From Acidobacteriota bacterium (GTDB lineage Bacteria > Acidobacteriota > Vicinamibacteria > Vicinamibacterales > UBA2999), in contig JABFSA010000090.1 in NCBI GenBank assembly GCA_013140775.1, positions 1 to 37,539 on the forward strand: a stretch of DNA of 37,539 nt, given 5' to 3'. The notes under the pieces were generated by a model. That model ran no database searches. It had not been told where the DNA came from and saw only the letters and a program-made list of their open reading frames with translations. The position numbers and the translations under genes were made by a program. This document shows, in pieces, positions 23,188-34,020 of the stretch (within the stretch, counting starts at the first letter, position 1; the number at the start of each line of letters is the position of its first letter).

Positions 23188-24458
23188 GCGTCCTCTATCT
23201 CGACTGTTTCTCCGGTGCGGCGGGCGACATGATCCTCGGTGCCCTGATCGACGCCGGCCTGCCCCTGAACGATCTGCGCCACGCGCTCGGCAGCCTTGCG
23301 ATCAACCCTGACGACGTCTGGACGGAGCGCGTCACGCGGGGAGGTGTCAGCGCGACGAAGTTTCACGTGCTCGGAGAAGAACCGCCGATCGATCCCATAA
23401 CGGAACACCATCACCACGGCCACCCACACCGATCCGACGGTGCTGTCGCCGTCGAGCCGGCGCATCCGCAGACCCACGTACACGGTCCGCATCGGACGAT
23501 CTCCGAGATCACACGACTGATCGAAGGCTCGGCTCTCTCAGAGTCGGGCAAGGCTCGAGCGACGGCGCTCTTTCGTCGCCTGGCGGACGTCGAGGCATCA
23601 ATTCACGGAACGTCCGTTGATGCCGTTCATCTCCACGAGGTAGGCGCACTCGACTCCATCATCGACATTGTCGGAACCGTGTTTGCGCTCGAAGCTATGC
23701 ATATCGACCACGTCGTGGCATCGCCACTCAATGTGGGCAGCGGAACCGTCCGAACCGCTCATGGCGTGCTGCCTGTTCCCGCTCCGGCGACCGCACGACT
23801 CCTGGAGGGCACGCCGATCTATTCGGGTACCCAGCGCGTCGAGTTGGTCACCCCAACCGGGGCTCTGCTGGTCACTGCGTATGCAGAGTCTTTCGGAGGC
23901 ATTCCTCCCATGCGCGTCCAACGGATCGGGTACGGCGCCGGGTCGCGCGACTTTCATGACAGCCCCAACGTCGTGCGTGCCCTGATAGGCGAGGCAGACA
24001 GCAACGCCCCGTCGCACCGTGTCGTGATCATCGAGGCCGAGATCGATGACATGAATCCGCAGATCTTCGGCGTGCTCATGGATCGACTGCTGGCGGATGG
24101 AGCTCTCGACGTGTTCTACACGTCGATTCAAATGAAGAAGAACCGCCCCGGCACGCTCCTGTCCATCGTTGCCCCCCCTCGGGCCCGTGAGCGCCTGACG
24201 GCGATCGTGTTTCGGGAGACCACGACGATCGGGGTGCGGTTTTATGAGATGGCGCGTGAGTGTCTCGACCGTGAAACAGTCACCGTCCAGACACCGTTCG
24301 GCGCCGTCAGGATCAAGGTTGCCCGCCGGCAGGGCGTCATCATGAACGCCGCGCCGGAGTTTGACGATTGCGCCAGGCTCGCCGCTGCGAGCGGCCGGCC
24401 CGTCAAGGAGATCCAGGCAGCGGCGACGAAGGCCTTTCTGGATCACGAACAGCAATGA
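23184..24458 (+). CDS. larC: LarC nickel insertase (NPN cofactor synthesis)
   Basis: LarC inserts nickel into the pyridinium bis-thiocarboxylate mononucleotide to form the NPN cofactor of lactate racemase and related enzymes. MSVLYLDCFSGAAGDMILGALID opens the protein as in the family, then LHEVGALDSIIDIVG and the C-terminal EAEIDDMNPQIFG and TSIQMKKNRPGTLL parts. All are in one 424-residue frame, so no programmed frameshift is needed, unlike the split larC of Lactobacillus. A His-rich insert (HHHHGHPH, then HPQTHVHGPH) lies near residue 75-105. No larA, larB or larE is in this window. It overlaps radC and metG by 4 nt each. Confidence 0.93.
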   Translation: MSVLYLDCFSGAAGDMILGALIDAGLPLNDLRHALGSLAINPDDVWTERVTRGGVSATKFHVLGEEPPIDPITEHHHHGHPHRSDGAVAVEPAHPQTHVHGPHRTISEITRLIEGSALSESGKARATALFRRLADVEASIHGTSVDAVHLHEVGALDSIIDIVGTVFALEAMHIDHVVASPLNVGSGTVRTAHGVLPVPAPATARLLEGTPIYSGTQRVELVTPTGALLVTAYAESFGGIPPMRVQRIGYGAGSRDFHDSPNVVRALIGEADSNAPSHRVVIIEAEIDDMNPQIFGVLMDRLLADGALDVFYTSIQMKKNRPGTLLSIVAPPRARERLTAIVFRETTTIGVRFYEMARECLDRETVTVQTPFGAVRIKVARRQGVIMNAAPEFDDCARLAAASGRPVKEIQAAATKAFLDHEQQ

Positions 24459-26467
24459 CACAACCGTTCTTCATCACGACGCCCATTTATTACATCAACG
24501 CCCGGCCGCACATTGGCCACGCGTATACGACGATGGTGGCGGATGCGATCGCGCGCGCACACCGGCTCCTCGGCGAGGATGTGTTTTTTCTGACGGGCAC
24601 CGACGAACACGGACAGAAAGTCGAACGCGCCGCTCAGAAGGCTGAGCTGCCGACACCCGTCTTCGCGGATCAGGTGGCCGAGTCGTTCCGGCAGATGTGC
24701 GGCGACCTCAATATCAGCAACAGCGACTTCATTCGCACGACTGAGCCAAGACACCATCGTGCCGTCCAGGAGATCTGGCGACGGGTGGCTGCCGCTGGCG
24801 ACATCTACAAGGGCGACTACGAAGGCTGGTACTGCACCGTCGATGAAGTGTTCGTTCCCGAGACGCAGTTGGTCAACGGCTCGTGCCCGACGTGCGGCGG
24901 CAAGGTGGAACGGCTGAAGGAGGAGAGCTACTACTTCCGCCTGTCGAAGTACCAGCAGCCGTTGCTGGATTTCTACGAGGCCAATCCCGAGTTCCTGCAG
25001 CCAGCATTCCGATTCAACGAGGTTCGGACGTTCGTGGCAGCCGGCCTCCAGGATCTGAGCATCAGTCGAACGTCATTCCGCTGGGGCATTCCGGTTCCCG
25101 ACGATCCCGCGCATGTGATGTATGTGTGGTTCGATGCGTTGACGAACTACCTCACGGCGCTTGGATTCGGATCGGATGATGCCAGTGCGGCCGCGCGCGT
25201 GGAGCGATTCTGGCCGACAGTGACCCATCTGCTGGGGAAGGAAATCGTGCGCCAGCACGCGATCTACTGGCCCGCGTTTCTCATGTCGGCAGGGTTGCGG
25301 CCGCCGCAACGCATCGTGGCGCACGGTTGGTGGCTGATGGGCGGCGCGAAGATGTCGAAGTCCGTTGGCAACGTCGCCCGGTACCAGGACTACGTCAGCG
25401 TCTTCGGCGTGGATGCGCTTCGCTATTTCGTGATGCGGGAAATGCCGCTCGGCCTGGATGCGAACTTTTCAGACGAAGGCATCCTGACGCGCTTCAATTC
25501 CGATCTGGCGAACGATCTCGGCAACGTGGTCAGCCGCACCATGACCATGATCCATCGATACCGCGCAGGTGTTGTGCCTGCACCGGGAGAACCCGGCTCG
25601 CTGGACTCCGCGCTTCAACGTCAGGCCGACGGCACGATCGAACGGGTGAAGCGCAACTTCAGCACATACCAGATCACCGTTGCGCTGCAGGACACCTGGG
25701 AGCTCATCAGCGCCGTCAACAAGTACATCGTCGAGCGTGAGCCCTGGAAGCTTGCCAAGGATACCGGTCAGAAGGTCACGCTCGATTCGACGCTCTATCA
25801 CGCGGCGGATGCCGTTCGAATCGTCGCCGCGCTCATCGATCCCGTCATGCCAGAAGCCGCCGATCGGATCCGTCGCATGCTCGGAGGCACGCAAGAGGCG
25901 TGGTCCACGCTGAAGTCCGGCACTCTCGCGCCGGGCACCACGCTCGGGTCGGTTGAACCTTTGTTTCCACGTATCGAGAAAACCCTGGAGGAATTGCGAT
26001 CGATGGCCAGCGACAACGTCCCACCTTCATCAACACCTCACACGCCACCGACGGCAGCAACGCCCGCTACGGGAGCGGAGGCTCCGGCGGCACCGACCGC
26101 GGCCGCCCCTCAGCCGCCCGCTGCACCATCGACGGGAGCAGGCCGTATCTCGATTGACGACTTCATGAAGGTGGAGCTCCGCGTTGCGAAGGTGCTCGAG
26201 GCCGAAGCTGTGCCGAAGTCCAAGAAGCTCTTGAAGCTGAAGGTTGATACCGGAGTTGACCAACGGACCATCGTGGCGGGTATCGCCGAGGCCTACCAGC
26301 CGGAACAGCTTGTCGGCCGGACGATCGTTGTCGTGGCCAACCTCCAGCCAGCAAAGCTGATGGGCATCGAATCCCAGGGGATGGTCCTTGCGGGCAGTGT
26401 TGAAGGCGGACTACCGACGCTCGTCGGGTTCGACACCCCGCTGGCGCCCGGCGCGCGAGTGCGGTGA
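24455..26467 (+). CDS. metG: Methionyl-tRNA synthetase with C-terminal tRNA-binding domain
   Basis: This enzyme charges tRNA-Met with methionine. MTQPFFITTPIYYINARPHIGHAYTT contains the HIGH-type motif, and GGAKMSKSVGN is KMSKS. A single zinc knuckle region has CTVDEVF and CPTCGGK. Near residue 540 an Ala/Pro/Thr-rich linker leads to a C-terminal EMAP-II-like tRNA-binding domain (ISIDDFMKVELRVAKVLEAE to GLPTLVGFDTPL). The total is 670 residues. The start is ATG at 24455, in the larC stop (ATGA). It overlaps the following tatD-like gene by 4 nt (GTGA). Confidence 0.98.
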   Translation: MTQPFFITTPIYYINARPHIGHAYTTMVADAIARAHRLLGEDVFFLTGTDEHGQKVERAAQKAELPTPVFADQVAESFRQMCGDLNISNSDFIRTTEPRHHRAVQEIWRRVAAAGDIYKGDYEGWYCTVDEVFVPETQLVNGSCPTCGGKVERLKEESYYFRLSKYQQPLLDFYEANPEFLQPAFRFNEVRTFVAAGLQDLSISRTSFRWGIPVPDDPAHVMYVWFDALTNYLTALGFGSDDASAAARVERFWPTVTHLLGKEIVRQHAIYWPAFLMSAGLRPPQRIVAHGWWLMGGAKMSKSVGNVARYQDYVSVFGVDALRYFVMREMPLGLDANFSDEGILTRFNSDLANDLGNVVSRTMTMIHRYRAGVVPAPGEPGSLDSALQRQADGTIERVKRNFSTYQITVALQDTWELISAVNKYIVEREPWKLAKDTGQKVTLDSTLYHAADAVRIVAALIDPVMPEAADRIRRMLGGTQEAWSTLKSGTLAPGTTLGSVEPLFPRIEKTLEELRSMASDNVPPSSTPHTPPTAATPATGAEAPAAPTAAAPQPPAAPSTGAGRISIDDFMKVELRVAKVLEAEAVPKSKKLLKLKVDTGVDQRTIVAGIAEAYQPEQLVGRTIVVVANLQPAKLMGIESQGMVLAGSVEGGLPTLVGFDTPLAPGARVR

Positions 26468-27243
26468 TCGACTCTCACTGCCACCTCGCGGGCGAAGAGT
26501 TTCAGCCTGACCTGACGGACGTCGTGGCGCGGGCCGTTGCCGGCGGCGTCTCGGGTTCACTCGTCATCATTGCCGCGGAAGACGAGCAGGAGTACCTGCG
26601 GTCAGCAGACGTGATCGCCGTCTGGCCGGGCGTCCGGCTTTCAATAGGCGTGCATCCGCATGCCGCCGGGCGTTTTGCCGACAATCCCGCTCGCGCGGCG
26701 AGCCTGGTTGAAACACGCGTATCCGGAAACAGTTCCGCCAGGGCAGTGGGGGAGATCGGGCTCGACTACCACTACGAGTTCGCGCCGAAGGATGTGCAGC
26801 AGGAGGTGTTCCGGGCGCAGCTCGGGCTGGCCCGCCGGGCCCGTCTTCCCGTGGTCATCCACACGCGGGAAGCGGAGGAGGATACGTTCCGGATCCTTGC
26901 CGAGGGCGGCGGCGATCTTGTGGCCTGCGTCCTGCACTGTTTCACTGGCGACCGCGCAATGGCGCGGCGCGCGCTCGATGCGGGTTACTACATCTCCCTC
27001 GCGGGCATCGTGACGTTTCCTCGTGCGGTGGAACTGCACGAAGTGGCGAAGATCGTGCCGCTCGATCGGCTGCTCATCGAAACCGATAGTCCGTTTCTTG
27101 CTCCGGTTCCTCATCGCGGCAAGAGAAACGAGCCGGCGCACGTTGTGCGCGTCGCTGAAGCCATCGCGCAGCTGCGCGGCGTATCCCTTGAAGCCGTCGC
27201 CGATGCGACACTCGCGAACTTCGAGCGAGTCTTCGGCCCGTAA
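26464..27243 (+). CDS. tatD: TatD-family metal-dependent hydrolase
   Basis: The 259-residue TIM-barrel amidohydrolase-like protein has DSHCHL at the start (metal), SIGVHPH, GEIGLDYHYE, PVVIHTREAEEDT, LHCFTGD and ETDSPFLAP with the final metal Asp. Bacterial TatD proteins are 3' to 5' exonucleases or related hydrolases. The start is GTG at 26464, overlapping the metG stop. A metG-tatD order is common in many bacteria and fits co-expression rather than shared function. Confidence 0.95.
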   Translation: MIDSHCHLAGEEFQPDLTDVVARAVAGGVSGSLVIIAAEDEQEYLRSADVIAVWPGVRLSIGVHPHAAGRFADNPARAASLVETRVSGNSSARAVGEIGLDYHYEFAPKDVQQEVFRAQLGLARRARLPVVIHTREAEEDTFRILAEGGGDLVACVLHCFTGDRAMARRALDAGYYISLAGIVTFPRAVELHEVAKIVPLDRLLIETDSPFLAPVPHRGKRNEPAHVVRVAEAIAQLRGVSLEAVADATLANFERVFGP

Positions 27244-27272
27244 CTGATACTCCAGACACGGATTAGCGCGTC

Positions 27273-28322
27273 GTGAGCGTTGACACCCCGCGGGGGATGT
27301 GTTCTGATCAACGTCGCGTGAATCCCGCCGCGCACAAGCCCTCCGCATCTGCCCTCGCACAGATGTTCGAGCCGATTCGCCAGGACCTCACCGAGGTCGA
27401 GCGTGAATTTGCGCGACACGTCCAGTCGCAGGTCGCCGTCATTCCGACGATCGGCAACTACGTCAAGGACAGTGGCGGCAAGCGCATCCGGCCGGCGGTC
27501 TTGTTGATGGCCGCGCGCATGGCTGGCTACACCGGCGAGCGTGCCGTCTTGTACGCCTCGGTCATCGAGTTCATCCACACCGCCACCCTCGTTCACGACG
27601 ACATCATCGACGAGTCGGAGCTGCGGCGCGGCCGCGAAGCCGCTCACACGCGATGGGGAAATCACGTCACCGTCCTGTTTGGTGACTTCCTCTATCTCAA
27701 GTCGATGTCGCTGGCGTTGACGCAGGACAACATCGAGATCATTCGCCTCCTTTGCGACATCACCCTCCGGATCGTCGAGGGCGAGATTCACCAGTTGACC
27801 AAGAACGGCGTCGTTGAGCTCACCGAGGAAGAGCACTTCGACATCGTCCGCCGCAAGACCGCCTATCTTTTTGCCGGGTGCGCCAAGATCGGCGGCATGC
27901 TCGGCCCGACGACGCGCGAGCAGCAGGAAGCGCTGTGGGAGTACGGCTTCAACATCGGCATGGCGTTCCAGATCGTGGACGACCTTCTGGACTTCACCGG
28001 CGAAGAGCGGGTGTTGGGCAAGCCCGTCGGAGGCGATCTCGTGGAAGGCAAGATGACCCTGGCGGTCATCCATCTGCTTTCCAACGGTGACGATCGCGCC
28101 GACGCCCTTGTGCGCCGGATCGTGCGCGAGAGGGCGGCGACGATCGAAGAGTGGCGCGAACTCCGGACGATGCTGGGTCAGTCCCGATCGATCGACTACG
28201 CCAACCGCGTGGCCGTGCAGTTCGTCGAACGCGCCAAGCATGCCCTCTACGCGTTTTCGGCGGGACCAGAGCGCGACGCGCTGATGTTCCTCCCCGACTA
28301 CGTCTTGATGCGCGATCGGTAA
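27273..28322 (+). CDS. Polyprenyl diphosphate synthase (IspB-like)
   Basis: This trans-prenyltransferase extends allylic diphosphate with isopentenyl diphosphate, supplying quinone side chains or other lipids. The first Asp-rich motif is HDDIIDES, the second DDLLDF; GGKRIRPA is the substrate region and GKPVGGDLVEGKMTLA follows. The open frame starts with GTG at 27273 (349 residues), but ATG at 27363 (MFEPIRQDL) would give 319 residues, closer to the family length and more likely the true start. Chain length cannot be read from the sequence here. It lies 29 nt after tatD. Confidence 0.92.
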   Translation: MSVDTPRGMCSDQRRVNPAAHKPSASALAQMFEPIRQDLTEVEREFARHVQSQVAVIPTIGNYVKDSGGKRIRPAVLLMAARMAGYTGERAVLYASVIEFIHTATLVHDDIIDESELRRGREAAHTRWGNHVTVLFGDFLYLKSMSLALTQDNIEIIRLLCDITLRIVEGEIHQLTKNGVVELTEEEHFDIVRRKTAYLFAGCAKIGGMLGPTTREQQEALWEYGFNIGMAFQIVDDLLDFTGEERVLGKPVGGDLVEGKMTLAVIHLLSNGDDRADALVRRIVRERAATIEEWRELRTMLGQSRSIDYANRVAVQFVERAKHALYAFSAGPERDALMFLPDYVLMRDR

Positions 28323-30419
<2,097 letters not shown>

Positions 30420-30472
30420 TTTTCAGGCTCGCGAAGACATGGGAACACCGGTGGTCGAGGCGTGGCCGGTCC

Positions 30473-30478
30473 TATAAT
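30473..30478 (+). promoter_or_regulatory. Putative -10 box (TATAAT) of htrA
   Basis: Consensus TATAAT lies 9 nt before the ATG at 30488. A normal start site would leave a leader of about 3 nt. The bases AGGAAAAAC between the box and the ATG contain AGGA 6 nt before the start, which would act as a Shine-Dalgarno only if transcription starts earlier, for example by read-through from ligA. Confidence 0.45.
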
Positions 30479-30487
30479 AGGAAAAAC

Positions 30488-31978
30488 ATGACACGCAGGT
30501 TCGTGGCCGCCACGGTGTGTCTATCCGCGACGGTTGCCTTTCTCGTCGGGCTGGTCGTCGCTGGCACGATGACGCCTGCGCCGGCTATCTCGGCGACGAC
30601 GGAGCGTCCGCTCATCGACCGGGTCACGCAGAGCTCGCGCGCGCTGTTGCCGTCCACCAGCGTGTCGTTCGCCGACATTGCCGAGCAGATCAACCCGGCC
30701 GTCGTCAGCATTGACGCAACCTCTCGGGGCGGCACCCGCGCCCGACGCCGTGCCGGTGGAGCACCTGATGTACCCCCGGCCGACCCATTCGACCAGCAGC
30801 CACGCGAGCGGGAGGGTCCCCGGCTCGGAACCGGTGCTGGCTTCATCATCGATCCCGCCGGCTACATCCTGACCAACCATCACGTCGTTGAAGGCGCCGA
30901 GCGCATCGTCGTCCGTCTCACCGACGGCCGTACGCTTCGGGGCGAGGCCGTCGGTTCGGACCCGGACACGGACATCGCGCTCATCCGCGTCGAGTCGCCG
31001 CGACCGCTTCCGTTTGCCCCAATGGGCGATTCCGATGCGCTGCGCGTGGGTGAGTGGGTGGTGGCGATTGGCAACCCTCTGAGTTACGAACACACCGTCA
31101 CGGTGGGCGTCGTCAGCTTCATCGGCCGCAAGCTGTTCGACTCCTCGCTCGACCGGTACATCCAGACGGACGCAGCCATCAATTTCGGTAACAGCGGCGG
31201 GCCGCTGATCAGTGCGCGCGGGGAAGTGATCGGCATCAACGCGGCCATCAGCTCGCGGGCATCGAACATAGGCTTCGCGGTTCCCATCAACCAGGCCAAA
31301 ACGATCCTGCCGCAGCTCAAGGACAACGGGCGTGTCTCGCGAGGCTACATCGGCGTCATGTTGCGCGACGTTGATCGAGATCTGCAGCGGGCCCTCGCGC
31401 TCAAGTCCGCAAATGGCGCGCTCGTGCAGGACATCACGCCGGACTCACCAGGAGCTCGCGCAGGCCTGCGAACCTACGACGTGATCGTCGCGCTCGATGG
31501 TGAGCCGATCGACGGCAACGACACGCTGGTGCGGTTGATCGCGGCGCGGCCCCCAGGCTCGAAGGCCATGGTGCAAGTGATGCGCGATGGCCGGCCGATG
31601 AACATCCCGTTGAAGCTTGCCGAACGGCCGCAGCGCGATCGCCGGGTCGCCAGCGCTGAACAGTTACAAGCACCTCGAGGCACGTTGCTCGGCCTGGCCG
31701 TGCGGGAAGTCGATGATCGGACGTCCGCTCGATTTGGACTCCCGGCCGGGGCTCGCGGTGTCGTCGTCTCCGGCATCGAGCCCATGAGCCCGGCCTTTGA
31801 TGCCGACATCGAGCGCGGACACCTGCTGCTCGAGATCAACCGCCAGCCCGTTCGCAACATCGGGGACTTCCGCCGCCTCACCGACTCCGTGCGCCCTGGG
31901 GATATCCTGACAATGTATTTGTACAAACCCGAGCTGAATCAGCGCGCTCTCGAGACCCTCAAGATAGATCCCCGTTGA
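30488..31978 (+). CDS. htrA: HtrA/Do-family periplasmic serine protease
   Basis: This HtrA protein has 496 residues. An N-terminal hydrophobic segment (FVAATVCLSATVAFLVGLVVAG) is a signal sequence or membrane anchor. The trypsin-like domain has the triad His122 (TNHHVVEG), Asp152 (DTDIALI) and Ser226 (GNSGGPL). Two PDZ domains follow (about RGYIGVMLRDVDRDL to AERPQ, and GLAVREVDDRTSARFG to the end). HtrA degrades or refolds misfolded envelope proteins. ATG at 30488 follows ligA by 68 nt and gives a proper signal; the longer frame to 30416 overlaps ligA. It overlaps the NtrC-type regulator by 4 nt (TTGA at 31975). Confidence 0.95.
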   Translation: MTRRFVAATVCLSATVAFLVGLVVAGTMTPAPAISATTERPLIDRVTQSSRALLPSTSVSFADIAEQINPAVVSIDATSRGGTRARRRAGGAPDVPPADPFDQQPREREGPRLGTGAGFIIDPAGYILTNHHVVEGAERIVVRLTDGRTLRGEAVGSDPDTDIALIRVESPRPLPFAPMGDSDALRVGEWVVAIGNPLSYEHTVTVGVVSFIGRKLFDSSLDRYIQTDAAINFGNSGGPLISARGEVIGINAAISSRASNIGFAVPINQAKTILPQLKDNGRVSRGYIGVMLRDVDRDLQRALALKSANGALVQDITPDSPGARAGLRTYDVIVALDGEPIDGNDTLVRLIAARPPGSKAMVQVMRDGRPMNIPLKLAERPQRDRRVASAEQLQAPRGTLLGLAVREVDDRTSARFGLPAGARGVVVSGIEPMSPAFDADIERGHLLLEINRQPVRNIGDFRRLTDSVRPGDILTMYLYKPELNQRALETLKIDPR

Positions 31979-33393
31979 AGCCCCGTATCCTGGTTATCGA
32001 CGACGAGGCGGCCATCCGCGATTCCGTGCGGATGATCCTCGAATATGAGCACTACGAGTGCATCGGTGCTTCGTCAGGCCCCGAAGGGCTGACCATCCTC
32101 AAGCGCGATCAGCCGGACATGGTACTGCTGGACATCAAGATGCCCGGCATGAGCGGCCTCGACGTGCTCGGCGAGATTCGCAAGGTGGATGAGTCCATCC
32201 CCGTGGCCATGATGTCTGGTCACGGCACCGTGACTGATGCGATGCAGGCGACCCGGCTGGGCGCATTCGACTTCATTGAAAAGCCGTTCACCAGCGAGCG
32301 CGTGCTCGTCACCGTCGCCAAGGGCCTCGAGGTCCGTCAGCTCAAACGCGAGAATCGCGAGCTCAAGCTGGCGATGGAGTCCCGATACGAGATTGTGGGG
32401 GATAGCCCCTCGTTGCGGGTTGTGCTGGAAGCCGTTCGCAAGGCGGCGCCCACCAACGCCACGGTGCTGCTGACCGGCGAGAGCGGTGTGGGTAAGGAGC
32501 TCGTTGCCCGAACCGTGCACCGGAACAGTCCGAGGGCCGGACAGCGCTTCGTGCAGGTCAACTGCGCGGCGATTCCCGAAGAACTGATCGAGTCGGAGCT
32601 CTTCGGCCACGAGAAGGGTTCGTTCACCGGGGCCACGGAAAAGCAGATCGGCAAGTTCGAACAGGCAGACCGCGGGACGATTTTTCTGGACGAAGTGGGC
32701 GACATGAGCCCCAAGACCCAGGCCAAGGTCCTGCGGGTGCTCCAGGAACAGGAAGTGGAGCGCCTTGGCTCAGCCAGGACGACAAAGGTGGATGTGCGGG
32801 TCATCGCCGCCACGAACAAGGACCTCGAGGAGGCCATTGCGCGCGGTGAGTTTCGAGAGGATCTGTTCTTTCGTCTCAACGTGATTCCGATCGTCGTGCC
32901 ACCCCTTCGAGAGCGGCGAGCCGACATTCCGCAGCTCGTGCAGCATCTTGCCGCCAGGACGAGCGACGAGCACAACATCAAGCCCAAGAAGTTCGAGCCT
33001 CGGGCGATGGAAGCGCTGCAGCGGTATCGGTGGCGCGGCAACATTCGCGAGCTGAGAAACACCGTGGAGCGCCTGATGATCATGGCGGCGGGTGACGTCG
33101 TGCGCTTCGAGGACCTTCCGGTAGAGATCCGAGGCGGTGCGCCCGTGGCAACCGCGGCTGCGGCCTCGAACGACGTGCCCCAGCCGGCCGCCTCTGCCGC
33201 CACGCCGGCCCCCGCATCGTCAGCCGGGACCCTGCGCGAGTTCAAGGACACGGCCGAGCGCGCGTTCCTCGTGCAGAAGCTTCGCGAAAACGGCTGGAAC
33301 ATCTCCAAGACCGCCGACGTGATCGATACGCCGCGCAGCAACCTGTACAAGAAGCTCGAACAGTACGGCATCAAACAGGAAGTTGACGGCTAG
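31975..33393 (+). CDS. Sigma-54-dependent NtrC-family response regulator
   Basis: This regulator has 472 residues. The N-terminal receiver has acidic residues at 9-10 (IDD), phospho-acceptor Asp53 (LLDIKMPGMSG) and the conserved Lys in EKPFTS. The AAA+ domain has Walker A GESGVGKE (168-175) and GSFTGA at 215-220, a variant of the sigma-54-binding GAFTGA. Walker B is GTIFLDEVGDM. The C-terminal Fis-type helix-turn-helix (LRENGWNISKTADVIDTPRSNLYKKL) follows an Ala/Pro-rich linker. The start is TTG at 31975, overlapping htrA. No sensor kinase is adjacent, though the sensor at 35893 is 2.5 kb away. Envelope stress control together with HtrA is plausible but unproven. Confidence 0.95.
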   Translation: MKPRILVIDDEAAIRDSVRMILEYEHYECIGASSGPEGLTILKRDQPDMVLLDIKMPGMSGLDVLGEIRKVDESIPVAMMSGHGTVTDAMQATRLGAFDFIEKPFTSERVLVTVAKGLEVRQLKRENRELKLAMESRYEIVGDSPSLRVVLEAVRKAAPTNATVLLTGESGVGKELVARTVHRNSPRAGQRFVQVNCAAIPEELIESELFGHEKGSFTGATEKQIGKFEQADRGTIFLDEVGDMSPKTQAKVLRVLQEQEVERLGSARTTKVDVRVIAATNKDLEEAIARGEFREDLFFRLNVIPIVVPPLRERRADIPQLVQHLAARTSDEHNIKPKKFEPRAMEALQRYRWRGNIRELRNTVERLMIMAAGDVVRFEDLPVEIRGGAPVATAAAASNDVPQPAASAATPAPASSAGTLREFKDTAERAFLVQKLRENGWNISKTADVIDTPRSNLYKKLEQYGIKQEVDG

Positions 33394-33408
33394 TCCGCTC
33401 CTTCGAGC

Positions 33409-33525
33409 CGTTCACACTTCTGCGTTCTCGGTTCTCGGTTCGCGTGCAGGTTCCGCTGTTCGGCGCACGAACCCTGAACCGAAGCTGAAGCCGAACCGAG
33501 AAGCCAGAAGACAGCAGCGTGAACG
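33409..33525. repeat. GTTC/GAAC palindromic element, copy C (before rnpB)
   Basis: The left arm begins GTTCACACTTCT, identical to the first twelve bases of copy A after its leading C, and continues with TTCTCGGTTCG, also shared with copy A. The right arm has GAACCGAGAAGCCAGAAG and ends in GTGAACG. The element ends 7 nt before the GATAAT box of rnpB. The remaining bases between the NtrC-type gene and rnpB (33394-33543) show no gene. Confidence 0.75.
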
Positions 33526-33531
33526 ATACGC

Positions 33532-33537
33532 GATAAT
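33532..33537 (+). promoter_or_regulatory. Putative -10 box of rnpB
   Basis: GATAAT ends 6 nt before 33544, the base at which the P1 helix of the RNase P RNA begins. That spacing matches a normal start site. No clear TTGACA-like -35 is present; the region upstream belongs to the palindromic element. Confidence 0.55.
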
Positions 33538-33543
33538 CGAAAA

Positions 33544-34013
33544 TGTCGCAGTCGGCCAGACGACCGCTGCTCCGGTCAACCACGGGCAACCGTGAAGTAG
33601 CTGGGGGAGAGGAAAGTCCGAACTCCGGAGGGCAGTGCGCCGGGTAACGCCCGGGCAGGGTAACTTGACGGATTAGTGGCACAGAAAATATACCGCCCCG
33701 AGCAAACCCGAAAGGGTGAGTCGAGGGGTAAGGGTGAAAAGGTGCGGTAAGAGCGCACCGCGTCCGTGGCAACACGGATGGCAGGCAAAACCCCGCACGG
33801 AGCAAGACCAAATAGGGTGGCGATTGGCGCGCCGGTGCATTGTGTGCCGGTGCAGTCAGGGAGGACGGCCCGTCCAAAGCCACCGGGTAGGTTGCTGGAT
33901 CCTGCGAGCGATTGCAGGGCTAGAGGAATGGTCGTCTCGCCGTAGCTCTGCCAGGCCGTGAGGCCTGGTAGAGCGAAGGCGGACAGAATTCGGCTTACCG
34001 GCCGGCTGCGACA
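33544..34013 (+). ncRNA. rnpB: RNase P RNA, bacterial type A
   Basis: This is the catalytic RNA that matures tRNA 5' ends. The conserved core is present: GAGGAAAGTCCGAACTCC (P4/CR-I region), ACAGAAAATATACCGCC, GAGCAAGACCAAATAGGG, and near the 3' end AGAGGAATGGTCGTC with ACAGAATTCGGCTTACCGGCC. The ends pair as P1: TGTCGCAGTCGGCC at 33544-33557 with GGCCGGCTGCGACA at 34000-34013, with a single G-T pair. About 470 nt is long for the type but within bounds, the extra length being in the peripheral region about 33810-33970. Ends are estimated from P1. Confidence 0.97.
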
Positions 34014-34020
34014 CTAACTT

